From Zoogloea oryzae (GTDB taxonomy: Bacteria > Pseudomonadota > Gammaproteobacteria > Burkholderiales > Rhodocyclaceae), in assembly GCF_030161255.1 (NCBI RefSeq), contig NZ_BSPX01000010.1, forward strand, positions 13,306 to 77,305: a stretch of 64,000 nt of DNA, read 5' to 3'. Within the stretch, counting starts at the first letter, position 1. Every line of letters begins with the position of its first letter. Of the stretch, positions 26,018 to 36,441 are shown piece by piece. The position numbers were made by a program, and so were the translations under genes. The notes beneath the pieces were generated by a model. That model did no database searches. It worked only from the letters and a program-made list of their open reading frames with translations, and was not told the DNA's origin.

Positions 26018-27376
26018 TCAGTGGCCGACGGGGGTGGCTGCAGGCGCCTCCAGCGCGACCGGCGCCGGGGCGTTGTGGTCGGCATCCGGATGCCAGCCCA
26101 TCACCGTGAGCATGATGAAGAAGCCGGTCACGTAGGCCACCGGCACGTGCCAGCCATGGCGCAGCCACTGGGCCGCCGAGCGGGCCTCGGGGAACATGCT
26201 CGACAGGGCCACGCCGGCCGACGAGCCGAACCACAGCATCGAGCCGCCAAAGCCCACCGCGTAGGCCAGGAAGCCCCAGTCGTAGCCGCCCTGGCGCAGG
26301 GCCAGCGCGGTGAGCGGGATGTTGTCGAACACCGCCGACACGAAGCCCAGCGCCAGCGCCGACTGCCACGATGCGGCGGGCAGCTCCTCCACCGGCATCA
26401 TCGAGGCGCACAGCACCAGCGACAGCAGGAAGACCGAGCCCTTGATGGTGTCCGGCAGCACCTCCCAGTCATGGCGGCGCACCGGGATGGTCAGCAGGAT
26501 CGCCGCCCACACGGCCACACCGATGAAGGGGAAGGCGTCGGCCATCTCGGGAAACTTCACGTTGATGGTGATGTTGGTGACCACCGCGAACACCAGCATC
26601 ACCAACACCACGAAGATCCGCCCCCAGTCCACATGGGTGTGCTGGTGGGCGTGGCGCAGGATGGGCGAGTAGGCGTGCTGCTGACGGGCACCGAAGTAGC
26701 CGATGATCACCAGCGCCACCCCCGCCGCCACGTAGGCATCGACCACGATCAGCGGGCTCACCCCGTCGATCCACATCATGGTGGTGGTGGTGTCGCCCAC
26801 CACACTGCCCGAGCCACCCGCGTTGGACGCCGCGACGATGGCCGCCAGGTAGCCCACGTGCACCTTGGCCTTGAAGAGCTGATGGGCCATCGCGCCGCCA
26901 ATCAGCGCCGCGGCGATGTTGTCGAGGAAGCTGGAGATCACGAAGACCATCACCAGCAGCAGGAAGCCGCCCTTCCAGTCGTCCGGCAGGAAGCGCGGCA
27001 GGATCACCGGCACGTGGCTCTTCTCGAAATGCCGGGCGAGCAGCGCAAAGCCGGTGAGCAGGCAGAACAGGTTGGCGATGGTCACCCATTCGTGCCCCAG
27101 ATGGCCGACGAGGCCGGCCACGCCGGCGCCGGTCTTGAAGCCGGTGATGAGCACCTTGTAGGCGCTGATGGTGACGAGGCCGACAAGAGCCACGTAGAGG
27201 GTGGCGTTATGGAACAGCGCCACACCCAGCAGGGTGAGCGCGAAGAGGATGAAATCCAGGGGAATGCCGCCGACGGACGGCAGGCTGCCGGCCGCGAAGG
27301 CCGACACGGGGAGCAGCAGGCCAAGGGCCAGCAGCGCCCGGCCCGGACGGGGTGGGTGCGAAGGATGAGCGGACAT
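26018..27376 (-). CDS. NhaD-type Na+/H+ antiporter
   Basis: This 452-residue membrane protein of the ion-transporter superfamily has about a dozen membrane segments and a probable cleaved signal-like N terminus (ALLALGLLLPVSAFAAG). The pattern VISSFLDNIAAALIGGAMA and SNAGGSGSVVGDTTTTMMW is typical of NhaD. Start: ATG at 27376; an earlier in-frame ATG reaches into rnfH. It follows rnfH by 76 bp on the same strand, so it may use or balance the ion gradient that Rnf makes or consumes. Confidence 0.88.
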   Translation of the reverse strand: MSAHPSHPPRPGRALLALGLLLPVSAFAAGSLPSVGGIPLDFILFALTLLGVALFHNATLYVALVGLVTISAYKVLITGFKTGAGVAGLVGHLGHEWVTIANLFCLLTGFALLARHFEKSHVPVILPRFLPDDWKGGFLLLVMVFVISSFLDNIAAALIGGAMAHQLFKAKVHVGYLAAIVAASNAGGSGSVVGDTTTTMMWIDGVSPLIVVDAYVAAGVALVIIGYFGARQQHAYSPILRHAHQHTHVDWGRIFVVLVMLVFAVVTNITINVKFPEMADAFPFIGVAVWAAILLTIPVRRHDWEVLPDTIKGSVFLLSLVLCASMMPVEELPAASWQSALALGFVSAVFDNIPLTALALRQGGYDWGFLAYAVGFGGSMLWFGSSAGVALSSMFPEARSAAQWLRHGWHVPVAYVTGFFIMLTVMGWHPDADHNAPAPVALEAPAATPVGH

Positions 27377-27420
27377 GGGCGTTCTCGAAGGCAAATGAAA
27401 AATCGGGGAGCCGACATGAA

Positions 27421-27443
27421 ACCGGCCGGGCGGGCCGGCCGGT
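27421..27443 (-). terminator. Hairpin between rnfH and the antiporter gene
   Basis: ACCGGCC and GGCCGGT arms are followed by only a few T residues on the minus strand. It may be a weak terminator or attenuator, so the antiporter could still be read from the rnf transcript. Confidence 0.35.
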
Positions 27444-27452
27444 CGAGGCAGG

Positions 27453-27722
27453 TCAGTCGTCGGCGAGATCGCGCCGGGGCACGGTTTCAGGGTCGGCGAT
27501 GATGCCGCGGTAGATCTCCACCCGGTCACCCGGGCGCAGGGCTGCATCGAGCTTCACCAGCCGCCCGAAGACACCGACCTTCTGCTTCGTGAGGTCGATA
27601 TGGGGGAACTGGTCAAGGATGCCCGAGCGCTTGATGGCATCCGTCACCGTGGCCGTCTCGGGCACCTCGATGGTCACCCAGATCTGGTTTCCGGGTTCGG
27701 AGTAAGCAACGCCAATCTGCAT
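27453..27722 (-). CDS. rnfH: RnfH family protein
   Basis: This 89-residue ubiquitin-like-fold protein (IGVAYSEPGNQIWVTIEVP, then GVFGRLVKLDAALRPGDRVEIYR) belongs to the RnfH (UPF0125) family. It is last in the rnf operon; the role is unproven but linked to Rnf assembly or stability in diazotrophs. Confidence 0.9.
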   Translation of the reverse strand: MQIGVAYSEPGNQIWVTIEVPETATVTDAIKRSGILDQFPHIDLTKQKVGVFGRLVKLDAALRPGDRVEIYRGIIADPETVPRRDLADD

Positions 27723-27734
27723 TTTGTGGTCTCC

Positions 27735-28418
27735 TCAAGCCGCCGACGGCGTGGCCAGCCCGCTGTCCCGCGCCGACGCCCGGGCTTCGGCGCGCCGCTC
27801 CATCGCCCGTTTGCCGGCGAGCAGGAAGCCCAGCAGGGCGAAGCCCCCAGGCGGCAGGATCATCAGCAGTGCGCCGCCATAGCCGGGCAGTTTCATTTCA
27901 AGAAAGGCAAACGAAGGCCCGAGCAGGTTGGAAGCCTGCGCGAACAGCGTGCCGGCGCCGAGGAACTCCCGCAGCAACCCCACCACCGTGAGCGCGCCGG
28001 TGAAGCCCAGCCCCATCGCCAGCCCATCCACCGCCGAGGCGGCGACCCCGTTCTTCACCGCGAAGGCCTCGGCGCGGCCGAGGATGGCGCAGTTGACCAC
28101 GATCAGCGCGATGAACAACCCGAGCACCTTGTACAGATCGTGCAGCCACGCGTTCATGGCCATGTCCACCACCGTCACCAGGGTGGCGATGAGCACCACG
28201 AACACCGGAATGCGCACCTGGGAGCTGACGGTGTGGCGGATCATCGACACCAGCACGTTGGAGACCACCAGCACCGCGGTGGTCGCCAGCCCCATGCCGA
28301 GGCCGTTGGTGCCGCTGGTGGTGACCGCCATGGTCGGACACATGGCCAGCAGCTGGGAGAACACCACGTTCTGGTCCCACAGGCCTTCCTTGATGATGCT
28401 GCGGTAGTCGTTGCTCAT
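27735..28418 (-). CDS. rnfE: Rnf complex membrane subunit RnfE
   Basis: This 227-residue integral membrane protein has about six helices and the typical N-terminal segment NVVFSQLLAMCPTMAVTTSGTNGLGMG. It is paired in fold with RnfA. The start at 28418 lies one base after the rnfG stop. Confidence 0.95.
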   Translation of the reverse strand: MSNDYRSIIKEGLWDQNVVFSQLLAMCPTMAVTTSGTNGLGMGLATTAVLVVSNVLVSMIRHTVSSQVRIPVFVVLIATLVTVVDMAMNAWLHDLYKVLGLFIALIVVNCAILGRAEAFAVKNGVAASAVDGLAMGLGFTGALTVVGLLREFLGAGTLFAQASNLLGPSFAFLEMKLPGYGGALLMILPPGGFALLGFLLAGKRAMERRAEARASARDSGLATPSAA

Positions 28419-28419
28419 G

Positions 28420-29028
28420 TCAGCCTCCTGTGATTTCCGTGCGGTGCTCGGCAAAAAAATCCAGCCCGCCCTTCACCGCCTTGACCACCGCCCGGGGGGT
28501 GATGGTGGCGCCGGCAAACTGGTCGAACACGCCGCCGTCTTTCTTCACCCCCCACCGTTCGGGGGCCGGATCGCCCAGGGACTTGCCGTCGAAGGCCTTC
28601 ACCCAGGGGTCTTTCTTCACCTCGATCTTGTCGCCCAGGCCCGGGGTCTCGGTGTGCTTTAGCACCCGTACGCCCAGGGTGTGGCCTTCGGCATCGACGG
28701 CCATCAGGATGCTGATCTCGCCAGCGTAGCCGCGCTCGGCCACCTGAAAGACCGCAGCCTTCACGGCCCCGGCGCGGCGGGCGCGGTAGATCGTCACCGG
28801 TTTGCCGGCCTTGTCGATGGCCAGCGTGTCCTTCAGGAAATCGTTGTCGGCCAGCCCTGCCGGCAGCACCTCGGCGAGGGAATCCCGCAGATCCTTGGCC
28901 TCGGCGGCGGCAATGGCCTCGCCGGTAGAGCCGGCAGCCATCGCCAGCGCAGCGCTCGCCACCAGGGCCACGATGCCGAGCAGCACCGGCTGGTAGCCGA
29001 TGTGCTCGCGGATTTCGTCCAGTTTCAT
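28420..29028 (-). CDS. rnfG: Rnf complex FMN-binding subunit RnfG
   Basis: This 202-residue protein has one N-terminal membrane anchor (about residues 14-33) and an exported FMN-binding domain with the covalent flavinylation motif AGATITPRAV near residue 170. It transfers electrons within Rnf on the periplasmic side. Confidence 0.95.
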   Translation of the reverse strand: MKLDEIREHIGYQPVLLGIVALVASAALAMAAGSTGEAIAAAEAKDLRDSLAEVLPAGLADNDFLKDTLAIDKAGKPVTIYRARRAGAVKAAVFQVAERGYAGEISILMAVDAEGHTLGVRVLKHTETPGLGDKIEVKKDPWVKAFDGKSLGDPAPERWGVKKDGGVFDQFAGATITPRAVVKAVKGGLDFFAEHRTEITGG

Positions 29029-29043
29029 GGGTCAGGCGCTCCC

Positions 29044-30132
29044 TTACTTGGCCGGAATTTCCAGCGGCTTGCCCTTGCGGTCGCGGCCGAGGATGCGCGG
29101 CTTGACCAGGCGGTCGATGACCGGCGTGAGGGCGTTCATCATCAGCACGGCAAAGGCCATGCCCTCGGGGTAGCCCCCCCAGGTGCGGATGATCCAGGTG
29201 ATGAGACCGACGCACAGCCCGAAGACGATCTGCCCCGGGCCGGTGTTGGGGGATGTCACGTAGTCGGTGGCGATGAAGAAGGCGCCGAGCATCGCCGCAC
29301 CGGAGAGCAGGTGCTCGGCAACACCGAGATAATGGGCCGGGTCCACCGCGTGGCCGATGGCCGCCGGAATCGCCAGCCCCGCCAGCACCGCCACCGGCGT
29401 GTGCCAGGTGATGACGCCGGTGGCCAGCAGGTAGAGCCCGCCTGCCAGGATCAGCAGCGAGGCCGACTCGCCCAGGCTGCCCGCCCGGGTACCGAACCAT
29501 GACAGGGCCGGCGCGTTGGCGGCGGCGAGGGACTGCAGCAGGTCGATGCCCCGGGACATCTCGGTCTTGGTGTGGCCCAGCAGCGAGGCGCTGGCGATGC
29601 CGTCGAGCGGCGGCGCGCTGGTCACGAAGATGTGCAGCCCCTGCAGGAAATCCGGCGTCGGCACGCTGGCCAGGCTCATGGGCAGCACCCACTGGGTGAG
29701 CGGCACCGGAAACGACACCAGCAGCGCCACCCGGGCGACCATCGCCGGGTTGAAGACGTTCTGCCCCACCCCGCCGAACACCTGCTTGCCGATCACGATG
29801 GCGATGAAGCCGCCCACCACCGCCACCCACCAGGGCGCCCACGGCGGCAGGGTCATCGCCAGCAGCCAGCCGGTGAGCAGCGCCGAACCGTCGAACAGCG
29901 TCTTGCGCACACGGGTGGAGCCGGTCATGCGCAGGGCCATGGCCTCGAAGACGAGGCACGACACCACCGTCAGCAGCCACAGGAAGAACGACGGCCAGCC
30001 GAACAGCCAGAAGCCGTAGAGGGTGGCCGGCACCAGCGCGAGCTGGACCCGGACCATGGTGCGCCCGACGGTGTTGCCGCCGTGGGCGTGGGGCGAGGCG
30101 ATCGCTTCGCCCTGGAGGGTGGCGAGATTCAC
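29044..30132 (-). CDS. rnfD: Rnf complex membrane subunit RnfD
   Basis: This 362-residue multi-spanning protein has the RnfD pattern (TLFDGSALLTGWLLAMTLPP, then GGVGQNVFNPAM). It carries FMN and membrane helices used in coupling electron flow to ion transport. It overlaps rnfC by four bases. Confidence 0.95.
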   Translation of the reverse strand: MNLATLQGEAIASPHAHGGNTVGRTMVRVQLALVPATLYGFWLFGWPSFFLWLLTVVSCLVFEAMALRMTGSTRVRKTLFDGSALLTGWLLAMTLPPWAPWWVAVVGGFIAIVIGKQVFGGVGQNVFNPAMVARVALLVSFPVPLTQWVLPMSLASVPTPDFLQGLHIFVTSAPPLDGIASASLLGHTKTEMSRGIDLLQSLAAANAPALSWFGTRAGSLGESASLLILAGGLYLLATGVITWHTPVAVLAGLAIPAAIGHAVDPAHYLGVAEHLLSGAAMLGAFFIATDYVTSPNTGPGQIVFGLCVGLITWIIRTWGGYPEGMAFAVLMMNALTPVIDRLVKPRILGRDRKGKPLEIPAK

Positions 30133-31655
30133 GCGATTTCTCCCTTCTGCGGTTCGGTGCTGGCTGGCGCCGCGGCTGCGGCGGCTGCAGCCTGCTGGGC
30201 GGCCCGCTCGGCCTTGCGTTTGGCGGCGGCTTCGGCCTTCTCGCGCGCTTCACGCTCGAGCCGCTCCTGCCGGGCAATGCCGAGCTTCTTGGTGGATTCG
30301 GTGCGCAGCTTGGCGCGCTCCCGGGCCGAGAGATCGCCCTTGGCGTGGTAGAAGTACTGCACCAGGGGGATGTGCGACGGGCACACGTAGGCGCAGCAGC
30401 CGCAGGCGATGCAGTCGGCGAGGCCCAGGTCCATCGCGCCATCCAGGTCGTCGTTGCGGATGCGGGCGCTCATCTCGAGGGGCAGCAGCCCCATCGGGCA
30501 CGCCTTCACGCAGCTGCTGCAGCGGATGCAGGCTTCGGGCTCCAGCGCCTCGGCCTCCTTCGCGTCGAGCAGCAGGATGCCGCTGGTGCCCTTGACCACC
30601 GGCACCCGGGCATGGGGCAGCAGGGTGCCCATCATCGGGCCGCCCATCACCAGCCGGGCCACCTCGCCCCTGGCCCCGCCCGTGAAGGCGATCAGGTCGC
30701 TCACCAGCATGCCCAGCGGCACTTCGTAGTTTCCGGGCATGGCCGCGGCGGCGCCGTTGACCGTCACGAGGCGACTCACCAACGGCCGACCCAGCACCAC
30801 CGCGTCATGCACGGCCCGGGCAGTGCCCACGTTATGGACGATCACCCCCACGTCGGCGGCGCGGGCGTCCGACGGCACCTCGCGGCCGGTCAGCTCGACG
30901 ATCAGCTGGCGGTCGGACCCCATCGGGTAGCGCGCCGGCACCGGCACGATGGTGATGTTGTCGAAACCCCTGGCGGCCTCGAGCATCGCCGCGATGGCCT
31001 CGGGCTTGTTGTCCTCGATGCCCACCTTCGCGCAGCCGGCGCCGGTGGCGATCAGCATCAGGCGGATGCCCGACACGATCTCGGCGGCCTTGTCGCGCAT
31101 CAGCCGGTCGTCGCACGAGAGATAGGGCTCGCACTCGCTGCCGTTGATGATGAGGGTGTCGATGTCGGAGCGGCGCCCCAGGTTGAGCTTGACCGAAGAC
31201 GGGAAGGTCGCCCCGCCCATCCCCACCACGCCGGCGGCGGCCACCCGCGCGGCCACGTCGGCCGCGGCCAGGGCGTAGGGGTCGGCGGGCAGGTTGTCGG
31301 GTTCGATCCAGCGGTCGTCGCCGTCAACCGTGAGGGTGATCGCCATCGCCGGCAGGCCCGAGGCGTGGGGCGCGGTGATCTCGCCGATGGCGCTGATGAC
31401 ACCCGAGGTGGGCGCATGCAGCGGAGCCGAGATGTTGCCCTGGGCCGCCGCGATCAGTTCGCCCTTCTTCACCTTCTGGCCCACCAGCACCACCGGGCGC
31501 GCAGCGGCACCCACGTGCTGGGACAGCATCAGATGCAGGCGCTGCGGCAGCGGCACCGCATGGACGGGCTGGTCGGCGGCCGGCCGTTTGTGGTCGGCCG
31601 GATGCACGCCCCAGTGCTTGCCCGTGAGTTTCTTGATCAGACTGCTGAAGTCCAT
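30129..31655 (-). CDS. rnfC: Rnf complex iron-sulfur subunit RnfC
   Basis: This 508-residue subunit has a FMN/NADH-binding domain related to NuoF and two 4Fe-4S motifs (CIRCSSCVKACP and CIACGCCAYVCP) near residues 372 and 411. It ends in a charged, alanine-rich coiled-coil tail, as in other proteobacterial RnfC. It is the likely entry or exit point for NADH electrons. Confidence 0.96.
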   Translation of the reverse strand: MDFSSLIKKLTGKHWGVHPADHKRPAADQPVHAVPLPQRLHLMLSQHVGAAARPVVLVGQKVKKGELIAAAQGNISAPLHAPTSGVISAIGEITAPHASGLPAMAITLTVDGDDRWIEPDNLPADPYALAAADVAARVAAAGVVGMGGATFPSSVKLNLGRRSDIDTLIINGSECEPYLSCDDRLMRDKAAEIVSGIRLMLIATGAGCAKVGIEDNKPEAIAAMLEAARGFDNITIVPVPARYPMGSDRQLIVELTGREVPSDARAADVGVIVHNVGTARAVHDAVVLGRPLVSRLVTVNGAAAAMPGNYEVPLGMLVSDLIAFTGGARGEVARLVMGGPMMGTLLPHARVPVVKGTSGILLLDAKEAEALEPEACIRCSSCVKACPMGLLPLEMSARIRNDDLDGAMDLGLADCIACGCCAYVCPSHIPLVQYFYHAKGDLSARERAKLRTESTKKLGIARQERLEREAREKAEAAAKRKAERAAQQAAAAAAAAPASTEPQKGEIA

Positions 31656-31664
31656 GGTGGCTCC

Positions 31665-31730
31665 TTAGGCTCCCGTTACCCGTTGCGCCGTGACCACGGC
31701 AGCCGGCAGATTGCGTTCGCGGATCGTCAT
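31665..31730 (-). CDS. Possible 21-residue peptide between rnfB and rnfC
   Basis: An ATG with a strong GAGGAAAG ribosome binding site that overlaps the rnfB stop codon opens a 21-codon frame (MTIRERNLPAAVVTAQRVTGA). Its stop codon overlaps the AAGGAG site of rnfC. This looks like translational coupling across the 83-bp gap, but there is no homology evidence. Confidence 0.35.
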   Translation of the reverse strand: MTIRERNLPAAVVTAQRVTGA

Positions 31731-31738
31731 CGCTTTCC

Positions 31739-32266
31739 TCATGCTGCCAGCGGCTTGGGCATCACCCAGTGCTGGACGGTGACCGGCACCGGCTTCATCG
31801 CCAGCGCCTCGGTGGGGCATTTCTCGACGCAACTGCTGCAACCGGTACAGGCCTCCCGCAGCACGTTGTGGATCTGCTTGGCCGCGCCGACGATGGCATC
31901 GGTCGGACATACCTTGCTGCAGCGGCAGCAGCCGATGCACAACTCCTCGGCCACCATCGCGATCTTCGGGCCATCGTCCGACAGCCCCGACAGATCGACG
32001 GTGAGGCCCAGCTTGGCGGCGATCGCCGCAGCGAGGCTCTTGCCACCGGGCGGACAGCAGGTGGGCGGCGCCGTGCCATCGACGATGGCGGTGGCGGCGC
32101 CGGAGCAGCCCGGAAATCCGCACTGCCCGCAGTTGGAGCCCGGCATCATGGCGATCAGCTCGTCCACGACGGGGTTGCCCTCGACCCGCAAGACCTTGTT
32201 GGCGAAACCCAGCACGATGCCGAGCACGGCACCCAGCACGGTGAGACTGAAGATGGCGATCAACAT
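31739..32266 (-). CDS. rnfB: Rnf complex iron-sulfur subunit RnfB
   Basis: This 175-residue protein has an N-terminal membrane anchor, a four-cysteine domain (NCGQCGFPGCSGAA...CCPPGG) and two 4Fe-4S motifs (CIGCCRCSKVCP, CTGCSSCVEKCP). It is the cytoplasmic electron carrier of Rnf. The start at 32266 (MLIAIFSLTVLG) follows AGGGAGCG. Confidence 0.96.
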   Translation of the reverse strand: MLIAIFSLTVLGAVLGIVLGFANKVLRVEGNPVVDELIAMMPGSNCGQCGFPGCSGAATAIVDGTAPPTCCPPGGKSLAAAIAAKLGLTVDLSGLSDDGPKIAMVAEELCIGCCRCSKVCPTDAIVGAAKQIHNVLREACTGCSSCVEKCPTEALAMKPVPVTVQHWVMPKPLAA

Positions 32267-32280
32267 TTTGCGGCGCTCCC

Positions 32281-32859
32281 TTACACGTTCATGCCCGAGA
32301 AGCCCATGAAGGCCAGGGCCAAGAGGCTGATGGTGACGAAGGCGATCGGCGCGCCGGCAAAGGCCGCCGGCACCCGGGCAAGGGCCACGCGCTCGCGCAG
32401 CCCGGCAAAGATCAGCAGCACGATGGTGAAACCCAGGGCCGAACCGAAGCCATACACCAGGCTCTTGAACAGGCTGAAGCCCTGCTGCACGTTGAGCAGC
32501 GCCACGCCCAGCACCGCACAGTTGGTGGTGATGAGCGGCAGGTAGATGCCCAGCGACTGGTACAGCCCGGGGCTCGATTTCTTGATGAACATCTCGGTGA
32601 ACTGCACCACCGCGGCGATCACCAGGATGAAGGTGAGGATGCGCAGATAGCCCAGGCCCAGGGGCTGGAGCAACCAGTTGTCGAGCATCCACGACGCGCC
32701 GGCCGCCAGGGTGATGACGAAGGTGGTCGCCAGGCCCATGCCGAGGGCGCTGTCCACGCTCTTGGAAACGCCCATCACCGGGCACAGGCCAAGAAACTTG
32801 ATCAGCACCACGTTGTTCACCAACGCGGTCGACAGCAGCAGTAGCAGGAAGTCCTTCAT
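32281..32859 (-). CDS. rnfA: Rnf complex membrane subunit RnfA
   Basis: This 192-residue protein has six membrane segments and begins MKDFLLLLLSTALVNNVVLI, with the conserved LGLCPVMGVSKSVDSALGMG. It is first in rnfABCDGEH. The start at 32859 is preferred because upstream in-frame sequence contains the sigma-54 promoter. The complex probably makes reduced ferredoxin or flavodoxin for nitrogenase using the ion gradient. Confidence 0.96.
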   Translation of the reverse strand: MKDFLLLLLSTALVNNVVLIKFLGLCPVMGVSKSVDSALGMGLATTFVITLAAGASWMLDNWLLQPLGLGYLRILTFILVIAAVVQFTEMFIKKSSPGLYQSLGIYLPLITTNCAVLGVALLNVQQGFSLFKSLVYGFGSALGFTIVLLIFAGLRERVALARVPAAFAGAPIAFVTISLLALAFMGFSGMNV

Positions 32860-32894
32860 GGGATGGCGCCTCTGTTCGGGTTTAGCCAGCCCAA

Positions 32895-32911
32895 CGCATA
32901 AGCCATGCCAA
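32895..32911 (-). promoter_or_regulatory. Sigma-54 promoter for rnfA operon
   Basis: On the minus strand TTGGCATGGCTTATGCG has GG-N10-GC spacing. It lies 36 bp from the rnfA start. Confidence 0.8.
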
Positions 32912-32994
32912 CCTCGCTGCAGTGCCGCAAATGCCCGGCGGCGTGCGGAATTGTGGGGCACGCACCAAAGAGGGGCGGATTTCGGGGGGCGGAA

Positions 32995-33010
32995 TGTCAC
33001 AAAGCCGACA
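32995..33010. promoter_or_regulatory. NifA activator site shared by rnfA and nifL promoters
   Basis: TGTCACAAAGCCGACA (plus strand; minus strand TGTCGGCTTTGTGACA) lies about 87-94 bp from both the -24 element of the rnf promoter and that of the nifL promoter. It is the only such site in the 300-bp divergent region. Confidence 0.88.
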
Positions 33011-33087
33011 GGCGTTTATGTCGCATTTGCCCCGAAAACCCGCCGTCTGCCGCGCCAGCCGCGGGAAACGGGCATTTTTGTGCACCA

Positions 33088-33104
33088 CGGCACGGAAGAT
33101 GCTC
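33088..33104 (+). promoter_or_regulatory. Sigma-54 promoter for nifL-nifA
   Basis: CGGCACGGAAGATGCTC fits GG-N10-GC with a near-consensus -24 box. It lies about 57 bp before the nifL ATG, and implies that nifLA is expressed by sigma-54 RNA polymerase with NifA and/or NtrC. Confidence 0.82.
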
Positions 33105-33159
33105 CGGCAAACCAAAGAAGCGTCCGATCCGAGAAACGCACACCCGAGGAGCCAAATTC

Positions 33160-34689
33160 ATGCCGTCAGCCAAATGCCTCGCGGCTCAACACGCGCAACC
33201 CAGCCCGAAGCTTCCGCCGGAGGTCTATCTCCAGGCCGTGGACCAGGCCGATCTGGCCATCTCGATCACCGACCTCGCGGCGAACATCCTCTTCGCCAAC
33301 GAGAGCTTCACCCGGGTCACCGGCTACACCCCCGGCGAGGTGGTGGGCAACAACGAGTCGATGCTCTCTAACCGCACCACCCCGCGGGAGATCTACCAGT
33401 CCATGTGGACCGCGCTGATGGAGCAGCGACCCTGGTCGGGCAAGCTCCTCAACCGCAAGAAGAGTGGCCAGCTGTACCTGGCCGAGCTGACGATCTCGCC
33501 GGTGGTGGACGCCGCCGGCAAGACCACCCACTACCTGGGCATGCACCGGGACATCACCGAGTTCCACCGGCTCGAGCAGATGGTGCGCAACCAGAAGGCG
33601 CTGATCGAATCGGTGGTGGACGCCGCCCCGATCGCCATCGCCCTCCTCGACCAGAAGGGCCGGGTGCTGCTGGACAACCAGGCCTACAAGAAGCTCGTCA
33701 CCGACCTGCGGGTGGCCGAACCGGCCCACACCCTGCTCGACAGCGTGCTGGGCACCTGGCGCACGCAGCTCTCCGACGACATCGTCACCTGCGTCTTCGA
33801 AAACCGCGAAGCCCGGGTGGACCACCGCAACGGCCGGCCCCGCTGGCTGTCGGTGACCACCTCGATGATCCAGATCCACAGCGACAGCGCCGACAACTAC
33901 TTCGCCTCGTCCGACCAGCCCGGGCTGCTGCTGGTGATCTCCGACGTCACCAGCCTGCGCGCCGAGCAGGAGCGCGCCCGCACCGCCGCCCTGCAGGCCG
34001 CCATGGCCGAGGAAGAGCGCACCGCCGCCCTGCGCGAGGGCCTCTCCGCGGCGATCTTCCGGCTCGAAGAACCCATGAACGTGATGGCCTCGGCGGTCTC
34101 GATCCTGCAGCGGCGCGATCCGTCCAGCGCCGACCTGCTCAAGCACGCCCTCTCCGCCGGCCGCGAGCACATGGAATCCCTGCGCTTGGTGATCCCGCCC
34201 AGCGCGCCGGAGATGGTCTTCAGCGTCAATCTCAACGAGCTGCTGCGCGACGTGCTGGAAGTGTGCACGCCCCGCCTGCTGCGCGCCGGCGTGGTGGTGG
34301 ACTGGCACCCGGCCGCCACCCTGCCGCCCCTGCTGGGCCGCCCGCTGCAGCTGCGGATGCTCTTCAAGGCGCTGGTGGATAACGCCATCGAAGCCATGGA
34401 CACCAAAGGCTGGAAACGCCGCGAGCTGACCCTCGCCACCTCGGTGGTACGCAACTGCATGGTCGTCACCGTCACCGACAGTGGCCCCGGCATCCCGGCC
34501 GAGCTGCGCCACCGGGCCTTCGAGCCCTTCTTCTCGGCCAAGACAGGGGCGAGCCGCCACCTGGGCACCGGCCTGTCGCGGGCCCAGCAGATCGTCTCGG
34601 ACCACGGCGGCATCATCGACCTGGACGAGAGCCCCGGCGGCGGCTGCCACGTGGTCGTCGAGTTCCGCCTGGACGGCGACCCGATCTGA
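33160..34689 (+). CDS. nifL: Nitrogen fixation negative regulator NifL
   Basis: This 509-residue redox- and nitrogen-sensing protein has a first PAS domain that should bind FAD (DLAANILFANESFTRVTGYTP; about residues 25-130), a second PAS domain at about 150-270, a central helical region with no clear phospho-accepting histidine, and a C-terminal GHKL ATPase-like domain (DNAIEAMD, DSGPGIP, GTGLSRAQQIV). It inhibits NifA by protein contact. It is followed by nifA after 20 bp. Confidence 0.95.
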   Translation: MPSAKCLAAQHAQPSPKLPPEVYLQAVDQADLAISITDLAANILFANESFTRVTGYTPGEVVGNNESMLSNRTTPREIYQSMWTALMEQRPWSGKLLNRKKSGQLYLAELTISPVVDAAGKTTHYLGMHRDITEFHRLEQMVRNQKALIESVVDAAPIAIALLDQKGRVLLDNQAYKKLVTDLRVAEPAHTLLDSVLGTWRTQLSDDIVTCVFENREARVDHRNGRPRWLSVTTSMIQIHSDSADNYFASSDQPGLLLVISDVTSLRAEQERARTAALQAAMAEEERTAALREGLSAAIFRLEEPMNVMASAVSILQRRDPSSADLLKHALSAGREHMESLRLVIPPSAPEMVFSVNLNELLRDVLEVCTPRLLRAGVVVDWHPAATLPPLLGRPLQLRMLFKALVDNAIEAMDTKGWKRRELTLATSVVRNCMVVTVTDSGPGIPAELRHRAFEPFFSAKTGASRHLGTGLSRAQQIVSDHGGIIDLDESPGGGCHVVVEFRLDGDPI

Positions 34690-34709
34690 GACACAACGAC
34701 GAGAGCAGA

Positions 34710-36314
<1,605 letters not shown>

Positions 36315-36320
36315 CCCGCT

Positions 36321-36336
36321 TGTCGGCTTTGCGACA
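36321..36336 (+). promoter_or_regulatory. NifA upstream activator site for the ferredoxin-nifZ-nifF operon
   Basis: TGTCGGCTTTGCGACA, identical to the nifE site, begins seven bases after the nifA stop codon and lies about 45 bp upstream of the -24 element. Confidence 0.92.
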
Positions 36337-36379
36337 TCGCGCACGGCCGGCAAGCCGCTGATTTGCCAGACAAAAAATC

Positions 36380-36396
36380 TGGCACTCAACTTGCAC
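36380..36396 (+). promoter_or_regulatory. Sigma-54 promoter for the ferredoxin-nifZ-nifF operon
   Basis: TGGCACTCAACTTGCAC fits GG-N10-GC, about 46 bp before the ferredoxin ATG. Confidence 0.92.
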
Positions 36397-36441
36397 GAGA
36401 GGCTCCTGACCCCAGCACTTGCACTTTCAGGAGCCACAAAA

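Noticed and set aside
24218..27502. Very long open frame (1094 codons) on the plus strand opposite nifE and the antiporter gene
   Set aside because: It runs antisense to clear nifE and antiporter genes, has low-complexity Arg/Gly/His-rich composition and no recognisable domain; it is a by-product of high GC.
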